From Seonamhaeicola sp. S2-3 (GTDB lineage: Bacteria > Bacteroidota > Bacteroidia > Flavobacteriales > Flavobacteriaceae), in assembly GCF_001971785.1 (NCBI RefSeq), contig NZ_CP019389.1:3607001-3671000 (forward strand): DNA of 64,000 bases. The letters are read 5' to 3'. The notes beneath the pieces were generated by a model. The model saw only the letters and a program-made list of their open reading frames with translations, had not been told where the DNA came from and made no database searches. The position numbers were made by a program, and so were the translations under genes. This document shows, piece by piece, positions 55,011 to 63,477 of the stretch (position 1 is the first letter of the stretch; every line of letters starts with the position of its first letter).

Positions 55011-58000
55011 TATGCTAATGTTTTTGCTTTGTGAAGTATTTCTCTAACTTCGGTTTTACAACTTCCACAACCTAATCCTGCACCCGTTTGTTTACATAAT
55101 TCTGTAAAATCTGTACACCCGCCTGCAATAGCTTCTTCTATATTACCCGCTCCTACTTGACTACAAGAACAAATTAATTTACCAATAACGGGTTTATCAT
55201 TTGAAGCACCTCTTAACAAAGTATCACGCTTTTCAGACATTTCAATTTTACTTTCTATAAGGGTTTTAAATTCGGCAAATTCATTTTTATCTCCCATTAA
55301 CACAGCTCCAACCAGTAAATCGTCTTTTACAATACACTTTTTGTAATACCGTTTAGAAATGTCTGTAAAAATAACTTCTTCATAGCTGGGGTCATTTTCT
55401 GGCACATCAATTTCACCTATACTGCATAGATTTAAATCGTTGAATTTTAAAATATTCATTAAAACCGAACCATTATAAAAACTACTAATATCTCCCGCTA
55501 TAAAATTAGCCAATACATTAGCTTGTTCTTCTGCCGCTGATGTAATTCCGAAGAGTTTATTTTTAAATTCTGCTATTTCTCCAATGGCAAAAATATCTGG
55601 GTTTGAAGATTGTAAATGTTGATTTACAATAATACCTCTACCACATTTAATACCATTTTCTTTAGCAATTTCTATGTTAGGAATGGTTCCTATAGCATAT
55701 ACAATGGCATTGGCTGTAAAAAGCTTTCCACTCTTTAAACTAATATTAAGTTCACCTGTTTCTTCGTCATCAAAAACAGTACTTACTTCATTATCAAAAT
55801 AAACTTGAATACCGCGTTCTTGAACATCTAGTGCTAATAATTTACTTGACACTTTATCTAATTGGCGCTCCATTAATCGAGAACCGCGTTGCACGATAGT
55901 TACTTTTACATTTTTATGCTTTAAAGCAGCCGCTAATTCTAATCCTAAAAGTCCGCCACCAACAATAGCCACATGCTGTTCTTCTGGTGGTAATCCGGTG
56001 GCTTCTAAATACAATTTAAATTCATCGGCATCACTTTTGTTACGCATAGTAAATCTACCTGGTAAATCTATTTGAACATCTCTTGGTATAAACGCTCTAC
56101 TACCCGTTGCCAATATTAATTTATCATAAGAATGTGTTTCGTTATTACTATCTGTTACTAATTTTTCTTCTGAATTAACTTTAGTAATTAAGGTTTCTGG
56201 ATGTAAATGAACATTTAATTTATCCAGCTCTAATTTTTTAATTTTAAGCAATTGTTCCCATGTTAATTCTTCTGTCACATACTCTGGCAACAACACTCTG
56301 TTATAAAATAAGTTAGGTTCTTTAGAGAACACATGAATTTCATCTTTTTGATTGTATTCCCTATAATCTTGAATAAATCTAAACGCCGCAGCTCCTGCTC
56401 CTGCAATTAGTATTTTATCTTTTTGTTTTTCATATTTAGAAACTGCTACTCTTGTAAACTTAAAATCGGGTTCTTTTGAAAGGGGATCTACATGTGTATT
56501 GGTTAAATTGTTAGCTCTGTTTAAATCATTTTGTAATTGTTTTCCCCAGTGCATGGGTAAAAACACAACTCCTTTTTTAATATCTTCAGTAACTTTTGCA
56601 CGTACTCTTACTTTACCATTTTCACCTTTTATTTCGGTAATATCTCCATTTTTAATTTTATTTAAAAAGGCATCAACAGGATTAATTTCTAAAACAGGTT
56701 TTGGGTAATGTGTTTTTAATCTTGATACCTTTCCGGTTTTTGTCATGGTATGCCATTGATCTCTAACACGTCCGGTAGTTAAAATAAGAGGATAATCAGC
56801 ATTTGGAAGTGCAGAAGTATTTTCTATAGTTGTAGCAACATTAAAAACAGCTTTTTTTGAAGGTGTATAAAACACTTTATCTTGAAACAAACGCGGTGTT
56901 CCTTCATGCCTGTATTGATTAACAGGCCATTGAAAAGTACCTTCGTTTTTTAATCGATCGTAATTTAAATATGATACATCAATATTGGTACCCTTAGTCA
57001 TGGCACAATACTCGTCATATATTTCTTCTGTTGAGCTATAATTGAAACCTCTAAAACCCATACGTTGCGCAAAGTCACAGAAAATTTCAACATCTGGTCT
57101 TGCTTCACCTGGTGGATTAATTTCTTTAGGCAGATATGAAATTCTACGTTCAGAATTTGTCATAGTACCTTCCTTTTCTAACCAACCCGCAGCAGGCAAT
57201 ACTAAATCTGCATAAGCAACCGTATCTGCTCTATGAGAAATATCCTGAACTACAACAAATTTGGCATTTTTCATGGCTTTTTCAATCTTGTGAGTGTTTG
57301 GTAAACTCACTAATGGATTGGTACAAGCTATCCAAACTGCTTTTAGTTTTCCAGATTCTAAAGCATCAAACATTTCGGTTGCGGTTAATCCGGGTTTAGG
57401 ATTTATTTTTTCAACTCCCCAAAATTGCGCTACTTCTCTTCTATGTTCTTCATTCATTAAATCTTTATGAACCGCTAAAAGGTTTGCCATTCCACCAACT
57501 TCACGTCCACCCATAGCATTTGGTTGTCCTGTAAGCGAAAATGGTCCTGAACCAGGTTTTCCTACCTGTCCTGTAATTAAAGAAAGGTTTAAAAGGGCTA
57601 TGTTCTTATTTACACCAACCACACTTTGATTAAGTCCCATAGCCCACATACTAATAAACCCTTTAGAAAGCCCAATAATATCGGCTGCTTTCTTTATATC
57701 TTTTTGGTCTATACCACATAATTTTGAGGCAACACTTAGCTTTGTTTTAAATATTTGCTCTTTATATGCTCTAAAACCTTCTGTGTGGTTATTTATAAAA
57801 TTTTCGTCTATAAGCCCTTGTTCATACAAACGCCTTCCTATGGCATTATAAAGTATAATATCTGTTCCTGGAAGAATTTGTAAATGTAAATCTGCAAAAC
57901 GCGCGGTATCTGTTTTACGAGGGTCTACTACTATAATTTTTATATCGGGGTTCTCTTCTTTATGTTTTTCTAATCTTCGGAATAAAATGGGATGACACCA

Positions 58001-58531
58001 TGCAGGGTTTGCTCCTGTAATTAAAAAAGTATCTGCTAATTCTATATCTGCATAAGAAATGGGCACACTATCTTCTCCAAAGGCCTTTTTATAACCTACT
58101 ACCGCAGAACTCATACAAAGTCTTGAATTAGTATCAATATTATTGGTTCCTAAAAATCCTTTAGTAAGCTTATTTGCTATATAATATTCTTCAGTTAAAC
58201 TTTGTCCTGAAACATAAAAGCCAACACTATCAGGCCCGTGTTTTTTTATAATTGATTTAAAAACGCTTGCTGCTCTATCTAAGGCATCATTCCAACTAAC
58301 ACGCTCTCTAGGATGAGAACGACTCCAACGCATTTCAGGATATAAAATTCTATCTGAAGTATCATTTACAACATAATGCAAGTTTCTTCCTTTAGAGCAT
58401 AGCATTCCCTTGTTTACAGGATGCTCTTTATCGCCTTCAACAATAACTTTGTTGTTATTATCTTTTTTAACGATAATTCCACATCCAACTCCGCAATAAG
58501 AGCATGTTGTTTTTACTTCATTTTGAACCAT
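55010..58531 (-). CDS. nasA: Assimilatory nitrate reductase fused to NirB-type FAD module and BFD [2Fe-2S] domain
   Basis: 1173 residues in three parts. Residues ~1-690 are a molybdopterin oxidoreductase with C10, C13, C17 and C45 for the [4Fe-4S] cluster and Mo-ligand Cys139 (RLCMSSAVVGYK). Residues ~704-1095 are an FAD/NAD(P) module like NirB: ILIAGAGAAAFR, FYNRVLLPEYV, VAIVGGGLLGLELA. Residues ~1118-1165 are a BFD-like domain with C1121, C1123, C1155 and C1158. It reduces nitrate to nitrite; the fused module probably feeds NAD(P)H electrons in. Nitrite reductase itself is not seen nearby. Confidence 0.9.
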   Translation of the reverse strand: MVQNEVKTTCSYCGVGCGIIVKKDNNNKVIVEGDKEHPVNKGMLCSKGRNLHYVVNDTSDRILYPEMRWSRSHPRERVSWNDALDRAASVFKSIIKKHGPDSVGFYVSGQSLTEEYYIANKLTKGFLGTNNIDTNSRLCMSSAVVGYKKAFGEDSVPISYADIELADTFLITGANPAWCHPILFRRLEKHKEENPDIKIIVVDPRKTDTARFADLHLQILPGTDIILYNAIGRRLYEQGLIDENFINNHTEGFRAYKEQIFKTKLSVASKLCGIDQKDIKKAADIIGLSKGFISMWAMGLNQSVVGVNKNIALLNLSLITGQVGKPGSGPFSLTGQPNAMGGREVGGMANLLAVHKDLMNEEHRREVAQFWGVEKINPKPGLTATEMFDALESGKLKAVWIACTNPLVSLPNTHKIEKAMKNAKFVVVQDISHRADTVAYADLVLPAAGWLEKEGTMTNSERRISYLPKEINPPGEARPDVEIFCDFAQRMGFRGFNYSSTEEIYDEYCAMTKGTNIDVSYLNYDRLKNEGTFQWPVNQYRHEGTPRLFQDKVFYTPSKKAVFNVATTIENTSALPNADYPLILTTGRVRDQWHTMTKTGKVSRLKTHYPKPVLEINPVDAFLNKIKNGDITEIKGENGKVRVRAKVTEDIKKGVVFLPMHWGKQLQNDLNRANNLTNTHVDPLSKEPDFKFTRVAVSKYEKQKDKILIAGAGAAAFRFIQDYREYNQKDEIHVFSKEPNLFYNRVLLPEYVTEELTWEQLLKIKKLELDKLNVHLHPETLITKVNSEEKLVTDSNNETHSYDKLILATGSRAFIPRDVQIDLPGRFTMRNKSDADEFKLYLEATGLPPEEQHVAIVGGGLLGLELAAALKHKNVKVTIVQRGSRLMERQLDKVSSKLLALDVQERGIQVYFDNEVSTVFDDEETGELNISLKSGKLFTANAIVYAIGTIPNIEIAKENGIKCGRGIIVNQHLQSSNPDIFAIGEIAEFKNKLFGITSAAEEQANVLANFIAGDISSFYNGSVLMNILKFNDLNLCSIGEIDVPENDPSYEEVIFTDISKRYYKKCIVKDDLLVGAVLMGDKNEFAEFKTLIESKIEMSEKRDTLLRGASNDKPVIGKLICSCSQVGAGNIEEAIAGGCTDFTELCKQTGAGLGCGSCKTEVREILHKAKTLA

Positions 58532-58689
58532 TTACACAAGGGCTTTTGTACTAATTAAACCAATATTTTAATATCAAACAAGACTTACTTTATATTATTA
58601 GCAATCCTTTTAAGAAAGATTTTATTATTAACCAAATTCATAAAATTTGAGTTTATTAATAAAGAATTCCATTTAAAAGAAGTTCTTTA

Positions 58690-58741
58690 ATGCTATTCCC
58701 GATTTAATATTTAGTTGGAAAAAAAATTTCGGGAATAGCAT
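58690..58741. repeat. Long-loop inverted repeat, 13-bp arms
   Basis: Arms at 58690-58702 and 58729-58741 (ATGCTATTCCCGA and its complement) around a 26-nt AT-rich loop, in the gap between narK and nasA. There is no T-tract at a terminator position. It may be a structural RNA, an attenuator or a degenerate element. Confidence 0.55.
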
Positions 58742-58756
58742 ACTCTCAAAGAAAAT

Positions 58757-58773
58757 TCTGAGTAAAACTCAGA
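58757..58773 (-). terminator. Terminator after narK
   Basis: Seven-bp stem TCTGAGT/ACTCAGA with a 3-nt loop, followed on the minus strand by ATTTTCTTT. It lies 12 bp beyond the narK stop, so narK and nasA may be separate transcripts or partly terminated. Confidence 0.5.
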
Positions 58774-58785
58774 GAATAATTTATT

Positions 58786-60219
58786 TTAAATTTTTACTTC
58801 TGCAGGTTGAAGTTCTCCTAAATTTTCATTGGTAATTAATTGTGGCGCATGTTCTTTTTCATCGGCCGTAGAAAACTTAATTGTTAATGCCACAATACCC
58901 GTTAGTACAACTATAAAACCAATAACAAAATACCCTTGCGATACTGCTGCCGCCGATGCTTCCGATTGTGCTAATTTTACAGCTTCTTCTCCTAATCCTT
59001 CATTGGCTGTAATAGCTATTTTTTCGGCTAATGCAGATTTTGATTTTAAAAATAACGCAGCTAAAAAAGCCCCTACATTACCTCCTGCTCCTACAATTCC
59101 TGATATAGAACCAATTGCTTTTTTGTTAATAAAAGGTACCACAGAAAATGTTGCTCCTTCTGCCATTTGAACACTTAAACTAAATAATATTAAGAATATA
59201 AAACCTACCACAATACTTGTTGTTGTAGAAAAAGTAACTAACATAATTCCTTGAATACACAAAATAAACGACAAGAATAAAACACGTCCTCTTAAGCCTT
59301 TTAGTTTACCAAAGCGGTCTCCAAAGAAACCACCTAAAGTTCTAGCAAAAATATTCATTAAAGCAAAAGATAATACAATGTTACCAGCTGTTAATCGCTC
59401 TAACTGAAAGGTATTTTGAAGATAGTCATCCATAGTTCCATAAACAGTTAATTCAATACCAAAACTTGCTGCATAAACAATAAATAAAATCCAAATTCTA
59501 TAATCTTTAAGTACTGCTAAAAAACCAACTTCATCTTTCTTTTTTTCAATTGCAACACCTTGTGCTCTTAATGCTTTAAAGTTTCCTTTTGGAGTATCTT
59601 GTGTAAAGAAATAATAAACGATACCCATTAGAAAACAAACAACACCAGCAATTACCATAGCATATCGCCACGCTTCGGCTTCAGCCACCCCAAAACTTAC
59701 TACCGCAGCGGCAATTAATGGCATTCCTAATCTATTAGCACCACCACCAAGGTTGCCCCAACCTGCAGATGTTGCATTTGCGGTACCTACTATATTAGAT
59801 GAAAACATTAAAGAAGTATGGACTTGAGTAATTACAAAAGAAGCCCCAATGAATCCAATAAATAATCGGCAAATTAAAAATTGAGTTGGTGTTTGAACCA
59901 ATCCGCAAAGAACAACTGGAATTGCTCCTAACATTAACAAATAAGTATAACAAATTCGTGGTCCGTACTTATCGCATAATTTACCAATGAGCAAACGTGC
60001 AAAAACAGTACCTGTTACTGCAAGAATAATGGAGTTCCATTTTTGATCTGGTGTTAACCCTAAATCTTTAACCACATCTGGCATAAATGGTACAATACCA
60101 AACCATGCAAAGAAACACATAAAGAATGATATAGCTGTTATCCAGAATGTACGTATTGAAACGTTTTTTAGGTTAAAAAGTGATAGTTTTGTTGCTTTTT
60201 GTGCTTGAATATTTATCAT
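58786..60219 (-). CDS. narK: MFS nitrate/nitrite transporter
   Basis: 477 residues, about 12 helices. NarK/NNP family segments are clear: FFAWFGIVPFMPDVVKDLG, GNLGGGANRLGMP and SGIVGAGGNVGAFLAALFLKSK, the two nitrate-signature regions. It imports nitrate or exchanges it for nitrite. Operator-like palindromes and a -7 box lie directly upstream. It is the second nitrate uptake system in the window, beside NrtABCD. Confidence 0.93.
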   Translation of the reverse strand: MINIQAQKATKLSLFNLKNVSIRTFWITAISFFMCFFAWFGIVPFMPDVVKDLGLTPDQKWNSIILAVTGTVFARLLIGKLCDKYGPRICYTYLLMLGAIPVVLCGLVQTPTQFLICRLFIGFIGASFVITQVHTSLMFSSNIVGTANATSAGWGNLGGGANRLGMPLIAAAVVSFGVAEAEAWRYAMVIAGVVCFLMGIVYYFFTQDTPKGNFKALRAQGVAIEKKKDEVGFLAVLKDYRIWILFIVYAASFGIELTVYGTMDDYLQNTFQLERLTAGNIVLSFALMNIFARTLGGFFGDRFGKLKGLRGRVLFLSFILCIQGIMLVTFSTTTSIVVGFIFLILFSLSVQMAEGATFSVVPFINKKAIGSISGIVGAGGNVGAFLAALFLKSKSALAEKIAITANEGLGEEAVKLAQSEASAAAVSQGYFVIGFIVVLTGIVALTIKFSTADEKEHAPQLITNENLGELQPAEVKI

Positions 60220-60239
60220 AACTACGTATTTTTACAAAA

Positions 60240-60271
60240 CAAAACTAAGTATTTTTACGTAAAAATACGTA
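60240..60271 (-). promoter_or_regulatory. Double operator and -7 box of narK
   Basis: TAAGTA-N4-TACGTA (60246-60261) and TACGTA-N4-TACGTA (60256-60271) share a half-site. The first shares its final TA, read on the minus strand, with a perfect -7 box TAGTTTTG (60247 to 60240). Two more TACGTA hexamers lie at 60223-60228 and 60279-60284. Confidence 0.55.
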
Positions 60272-60493
60272 TAAAAATTACGTAATTAAGAATAAATATG
60301 AGATTACTAATTTATAAAACCTGTTTTTAAGGATTTTATAAAATGAACTAGAAAAATAAGATAAGTATTAGTGGTTTAATAAAACTTAAGTATTAACCTA
60401 CTGAGTAAATAAGCACAAACAAATTAGTTTTAGCCTAAAATGCTAAATAATACATCATTAATTTTACAAAAAAGACTAATGAAATCATGTTTT

Positions 60494-61159
60494 TTAAGCC
60501 AATTGATATTGCTTAGCTTTATCTGTAAGTTCTTTTAAATTAGAAACTTCTAACTTCTTCATTAAGTTAAAGCGATGTACCTCAGCGGTACGTTTACTAA
60601 TTTGTAGTTCTTCGGCTATATCTTTATTATTTTTTAACTCTAAAACCAAACTAAGTATTTGTTTTTCCCTTTTAGTAAGTTTAAATGGTAAGTTTTTTGA
60701 TTCTTGTTTTTTTGCTGACGAAACTACTGGTGTTCCATTTACAAAATTGTTCATTATAATTTCGGAAACATCTCCTGTAAAATACTTACCTCCAGAAGCC
60801 ACATTATTTAAGGCTTTTAAAAATTCATCTTTACTAGCTCCTTTTAATAAGTAACCATCGGCTCCTGCTTGAATGGATTGCACCACATATTCTTCAGAAT
60901 CATGCATAGATAGCACTAAAGTTTTAACATCTTTATGTTTTGCTGTCATTTCTTTAACCACTTCAATACCATTCATTTCTGGCATTCTAATATCAACAAT
61001 GAGTACATCTGGTTTGTTTTTGGTTATTACTTCTAAAGCCTCTTTACCGTCTGAAGCCTCATCAATCACTTCAATGCCTTTTTGGTCTTCTAAAAGTGCT
61101 TTGATACCATCTCTTACCAAAGCATGATCATCTGCTAATACAACTTTAATCACATCCAT
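60494..61159 (-). CDS. NarL-like LuxR-family response regulator
   Basis: 221 residues. Receiver domain: DDHALVRDGI, phospho-acceptor Asp in LIVDIRMPEMNG, LKGASK. C-terminal LuxR HTH: LTKREKQILSLVLELKNNKDIAEELQISKRTAEVHR. The kinase gene upstream is NarX-like, and both sit next to narK, so nitrate or nitrite control is likely. A candidate operator is 33 bp upstream of its ATG. Confidence 0.9.
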   Translation of the reverse strand: MDVIKVVLADDHALVRDGIKALLEDQKGIEVIDEASDGKEALEVITKNKPDVLIVDIRMPEMNGIEVVKEMTAKHKDVKTLVLSMHDSEEYVVQSIQAGADGYLLKGASKDEFLKALNNVASGGKYFTGDVSEIIMNNFVNGTPVVSSAKKQESKNLPFKLTKREKQILSLVLELKNNKDIAEELQISKRTAEVHRFNLMKKLEVSNLKELTDKAKQYQLA

Positions 61160-61186
61160 AATCTTAGTTTCCTAATACAAAAATAA

Positions 61187-61208
61187 CAATTTTAAGTATT
61201 ATTACGTA
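61187..61208 (-). promoter_or_regulatory. Candidate operator and -7 box of the NarL-like gene
   Basis: TAAGTA-N4-TACGTA at 61193-61208. Read on the minus strand its last TA starts TAAAATTG (61194 to 61187), close to TAnnTTTG. It lies in the 50-bp gap after the RidA gene, suggesting the regulator gene has its own promoter within the gene series. Confidence 0.45.
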
Positions 61209-61209
61209 A

Positions 61210-61593
61210 TCATCTATTTTTAAGTGCAGTAACCTCTATTTCTATCTTCATTTTTTTATTAGCCAAACCAGCAGATAGCATTGTAGCAGCGGGTTTTACA
61301 CTGCCTAAATATTTTTTTAGTACAGGCCAACAACACTCAAAATTACTTGCTTTTGATAATATATAAGTAACTCTAACTATATCTGACAAACTAGCACCTG
61401 CCTTTTCTAGTGTATTCTTAATATTAATAAAACATTGTTCTGTTTGTTCTATAATATCTTCACTAATAGTCATTGTTTCATAGTTATAGCCTGTGGTTCC
61501 TGATACAAAAACCCAATTATCTTGCACTACTGCTCTTGAATACCCTATTTGTTCTTCAAATACAGAACCGGAGTTTATTAGTTTTTTTGTCAT
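61210..61593 (-). CDS. RidA-like protein inside the two-component operon
   Basis: 127 residues with the YjgF/Rid fold (VVQDNWVFVSGTTGYNYE, IVRVTYILSKASNF, PAATMLSAGLANKKMKIEIEVTAL). In the catalytic-Arg position of true RidA (PARxxV) this has PAATML, so it lacks that Arg and may not deaminate enamines. It lies between the kinase and regulator genes. Confidence 0.85.
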   Translation of the reverse strand: MTKKLINSGSVFEEQIGYSRAVVQDNWVFVSGTTGYNYETMTISEDIIEQTEQCFINIKNTLEKAGASLSDIVRVTYILSKASNFECCWPVLKKYLGSVKPAATMLSAGLANKKMKIEIEVTALKNR

Positions 61594-61644
61594 TATACAC
61601 TAATGGTTTTAATGTGATATTCAGGTGCTTCTGGAATGATAAAA

Positions 61645-63465
61645 TCATGCTTCATTCAACGGTATGTTAAGTGTTACGCGCGTACCCTTTCCTGGTTCTG
61701 AATGTAAAAACAAACGCCCATTAATATATTTAATACGTTCTTTCATAAACGTCATCCCCATACCGCCATCTCCTTTTTTTACTTTTTCAACTTTATCTGG
61801 ATTAAATCCTTTTCCGTTATCATCAATCACAATACTCAATATATTTTTGCTGCTTGATAAGGACACTAAAATATGCGAAGAGTCTGCGTATTTAATGGCA
61901 TTATTAATAGCTTCTTGTGTAATTCTGTAAATATTGATTTCTGTAAGAGAATCTAATCTACCACTAAAGTCTGTTTTGTTATAAACAATAATTTCTTTAC
62001 CAGTAAGTTTTGCTAATTCTTGAGTTAGTTTTGTTAGCGCAGGAACAATACCATGATCTGACAATTCTGGTGGTGTTAAATTAAAAGTAGCAGTTCTAAC
62101 TCCTTTAATAATATTTGATGTAAGTTCTTTTAAATGCTCTATTTTAGATGTTGTTTTTTTTATGTCTGAAACGTCAATACTTTCTAAATTATACTTTAAA
62201 CCTGTAAGCATTTGCCCAATACCATCATGAACATCCTTAGCTATACGATTTTGTTCATTTTCTTGATTTTCAATAATTTTACTGGAGATGATTTTTTGCT
62301 GATTCATCTTCTCCTCAAAACTTTTTTTGGTTAACCTTTCAATTTCTAATTGCCCTTCTTTTCTTGTGGTAATATCTGAGGCAATTATTAACAATTCAGA
62401 TTTATCATTTACTGGGTTAAAAGGAATTATAGCCATTTCAAGCCATACATTTTTATTGTTTTTGGTTAAAGCCTTAACCTCTCCTTGCCACCCTGTTTTT
62501 TTATTTTTAGAAATTAAATTTTCAATAATTTCTTGTTCATTTTCATTAACCGAAAGTACCTGCGCAAAGTTTACAGACGCATTAAACTTACTTAAACTAA
62601 AAAGCTTTGAAAACTTTTTCCCCATATGCACAACCCTACCGTCTGGTTTTATTCTGGCAAAAAGCAAAGTTTCATCCATAGCATGACTTAAAGCTCTTAA
62701 TTCTTTAATAGATTTTTCTTTAGCTTCACTTAAAACATCGGCATTATAAGCCATTTCTTTGGCCTTTTTTTCGGCAAGTATTAAATCTGATAAGGTTTTC
62801 TTAACCGTTTTTGCTGTAGGCAAAAAAATAAATAGAAACTCTGCTAATAAAAGTAGTAAGGTGAATACCATTAAAAACATTTCTAATTTACGCAACCACG
62901 CTATTTTTTCTTCGGCCTCTAAATCGTATTGATTTACAATACCATCCATTTTGTTTAGAAAATCACCTTCGTTTAATTTTACTTGTTCTATTTGAGACTT
63001 GAAACTTTCAGTAGCTATGTTAGGTGTGTTTTCTATTTGATTTATAATGGTTTCTGAAGCATTTTTAATTGCATTAAACGCAGGGTTAATATTGTTAAAC
63101 ATAGCTGAAACCACCTTACTGTTATTACCTGGTAACCCCAAACTATCATTTCCATTTTGAAGTGCATTATGAGACAACACCCAAAGTGCTAAGGTTTGTT
63201 TTAAATTGTCTTTTATTGCAATTTTTTCTAGGCTATTTTCATTGGTTGAAAGTGATAAAATTTCTTTGGTAAGTTTTTGACTAAGCATACGTTGCCTACC
63301 AGCAACGTTAATTATTCTAGAATCACTTTCTTGATCTTTTAAATGTTTTCTAATAAGAATTTGACTAACAATAACCGAAAGTGCAATGGTACTAAGCGCG
63401 ATAATATATAAACGACGTAATCGTTCAAAAGTACTTTGGTCTAATGAATTACGATTGCTTGTCAT
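61645..63465 (-). CDS. NarX-like nitrate-sensing histidine kinase with PAS domain
   Basis: 606 residues. Two membrane helices (about 20-38 and 196-215) bracket a periplasmic PilJ/NarX-type sensor with a P-box-like motif NVAGRQRMLSQKLTKE (53-68). A PAS domain follows (~255-370), then HisKA_3 with the phospho-acceptor H413 in KDVHDGIGQML and HATPase_c (ITQEAINNAIKYA, DDNGKGF, GGMGMTFMKERI). It probably senses nitrate or nitrite in the periplasm and phosphorylates the NarL-like regulator. Confidence 0.88.
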   Translation of the reverse strand: MTSNRNSLDQSTFERLRRLYIIALSTIALSVIVSQILIRKHLKDQESDSRIINVAGRQRMLSQKLTKEILSLSTNENSLEKIAIKDNLKQTLALWVLSHNALQNGNDSLGLPGNNSKVVSAMFNNINPAFNAIKNASETIINQIENTPNIATESFKSQIEQVKLNEGDFLNKMDGIVNQYDLEAEEKIAWLRKLEMFLMVFTLLLLLAEFLFIFLPTAKTVKKTLSDLILAEKKAKEMAYNADVLSEAKEKSIKELRALSHAMDETLLFARIKPDGRVVHMGKKFSKLFSLSKFNASVNFAQVLSVNENEQEIIENLISKNKKTGWQGEVKALTKNNKNVWLEMAIIPFNPVNDKSELLIIASDITTRKEGQLEIERLTKKSFEEKMNQQKIISSKIIENQENEQNRIAKDVHDGIGQMLTGLKYNLESIDVSDIKKTTSKIEHLKELTSNIIKGVRTATFNLTPPELSDHGIVPALTKLTQELAKLTGKEIIVYNKTDFSGRLDSLTEINIYRITQEAINNAIKYADSSHILVSLSSSKNILSIVIDDNGKGFNPDKVEKVKKGDGGMGMTFMKERIKYINGRLFLHSEPGKGTRVTLNIPLNEA

Positions 63466-63477
63466 TTTTATTATTTA

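Noticed and set aside
60246-60271. NarL 7-2-7 heptamer sites
   Set aside because: Known NarL sites have TAC on the outside of the repeat with a 2-bp gap; here the GTA and TAC face inward with 4 bp, so the FNR-type layout fits better, though NarL binding is not excluded.
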